Source of the DNA: Minisyncoccota bacterium
Lineage (GTDB): Bacteria; Patescibacteriota; Minisyncoccia; UBA6257; HR35
Reading direction: 5' to 3'
Length of the DNA stretch: 6,428 nucleotides
NCBI GenBank assembly: GCA_028276315.1
Contig: JAPYWP010000037.1
Span: forward strand, 1 to 6,428
The notes below the pieces were generated by a model. That model had not been told where the DNA came from, searched no databases, and was given only the letters and a program-made list of their open reading frames with translations. Of this stretch, positions 6,187 to 6,428 are shown piece after piece. The first letter of the stretch is position 1. Every line of letters begins with the position of its first letter. The position numbers and the translations under genes were made by a program.

Positions 6187-6357
6187 TTATCCTTTATTGG
6201 GTAGGCATTCAAAATGGTATATCGGCCTTTTTAGAGTTCCATCTTCATTCTTTGCTGGAATAAAAGGCAAAGTATCTATTTCACCTCCGCATTTAGCACA
6301 AATCCATTTTTCGCCTTCCCTTGGATGAAACCTCTGAGGTTTCCTAAATTTTTTCAA
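6187..6357 (-). CDS. Small CxxC zinc-binding protein with a TTG start
   Basis: This 56-aa frame reads MKKFRKPQRFHPREGEKW and then ICAKCGGEIDTLPFIP, ending in RPIYHFECLPNKG. The pattern C20-x2-C23 then H48-x2-C51, with LPF between the pairs, is that of the small free-standing zinc-ribbon proteins (CxxC...LPFxP...C) that are common in CPR bacteria. It probably binds one zinc ion; the basic N-terminus suggests contact with nucleic acid or ribosomes, which is inference. The frame has no ATG or GTG. A TAA lies two codons before the TTG at 6355-6357, so TTG is the likely start, with an unlikely ATT directly before it. The codons and the ordered motif argue for a real gene. It lies 69 nt upstream of priA on the same strand. 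A loss of the original N-terminus by a nearby mutation is possible. I cannot give a function. Confidence 0.78.
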   Translation of the reverse strand: MKKFRKPQRFHPREGEKWICAKCGGEIDTLPFIPAKNEDGTLKRPIYHFECLPNKG

Positions 6358-6391
6358 AATTTAATTTATTTTTTAATTATGACCCCTTACA

Positions 6392-6419
6392 ATTTTACCA
6401 CATATTTATAAAAAAACAA
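6392..6419 (-). promoter_or_regulatory. Candidate extended -10 promoter for the small zinc-protein gene
   Basis: On the minus strand, TTGTTT (6414-6419) is followed after 16 nt by TAAAAT (6392-6397). The TAAAAT is preceded by TGG (6398-6400), which makes an extended -10 of the TGnTANAAT kind. Transcription would start near 6385, giving a leader of about 28 nt that begins near AAGGGG (6383-6388); that tract is too far from the TTG start to be its ribosome binding site. The -35 match is weak, and TAAAAT is common in such DNA. Confidence 0.3.
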
Positions 6420-6428
6420 TACCGCGGA

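Noticed and set aside
1..6428. UGA recoded to glycine or tryptophan, as in some CPR or mycoplasma lineages
   Set aside because: The conserved proteins read through without any in-frame UGA and TGG encodes tryptophan; all visible stops are TAA, so the window gives no sign of recoding, though it cannot exclude it elsewhere.

Overview
The window comes from a very AT-rich bacterial genome (about a quarter G+C by eye). All seven genes lie on the minus strand, so the map reads right to left. TAA is the only stop codon at the six visible gene ends, and TGG encodes Trp, so nothing suggests a recoded UGA. The compact, Lys/Phe/Asn/Ile-rich proteins, a PriA homologue that has lost its helicase motifs, and a small free-standing CxxC protein suggest a reduced-genome lineage of the Patescibacteria/CPR type (Parcubacteria-like). 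That placement is inferred from style and gene content, not from a marker-gene tree.

Layout in the direction of transcription. At the right edge is a 56-codon zinc-binding protein gene that starts with TTG. It is followed by a tight DNA-maintenance cluster: a degenerate priA (primosomal protein N'), then dprA 19 nt later, then topA overlapping dprA by 16 nt. After a 68-nt gap partly filled by a repeat array comes an HDIG-domain phosphohydrolase. A 193-nt intergenic stretch with duplicated G-rich DNA follows. Next is a 174-aa membrane-anchored protein that resembles a degraded SAM-methyltransferase. The first 47 codons of another membrane protein run off the left edge. No gene-free stretch exceeds 300 nt, and I saw no tRNA, rRNA, CRISPR array, insertion sequence or phage gene.

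How the genes fit together. DprA loads RecA on single-stranded DNA, TopA relaxes negative supercoils, and PriA-type proteins recognise stalled forks. The priA-dprA-topA group is therefore a plausible co-transcribed unit for DNA processing and replication restart. The dprA-topA neighbourhood is also known from other bacteria, for example Bacillus subtilis. In this PriA the Walker A, DEEH and GSATPS motifs and the zinc-site cysteines are all gone, so it can at most be a structural or DNA-binding factor.

The most unusual structure is a dispersed repeat built from ATCCGCGT-like octamers spaced about 10 bp apart. One copy (153-261) begins 3 nt after a stop codon and folds into a long hairpin. A second copy (1573-1655) has entered the end of topA and now encodes its last 16 amino acids. 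A few bases of a possible third copy lie at the right edge. None of the genes has a recognisable Shine-Dalgarno sequence, and two have TATAAT immediately upstream of ATG, which fits leaderless transcripts. I found no convincing new multi-gene system; the core of the window is housekeeping.
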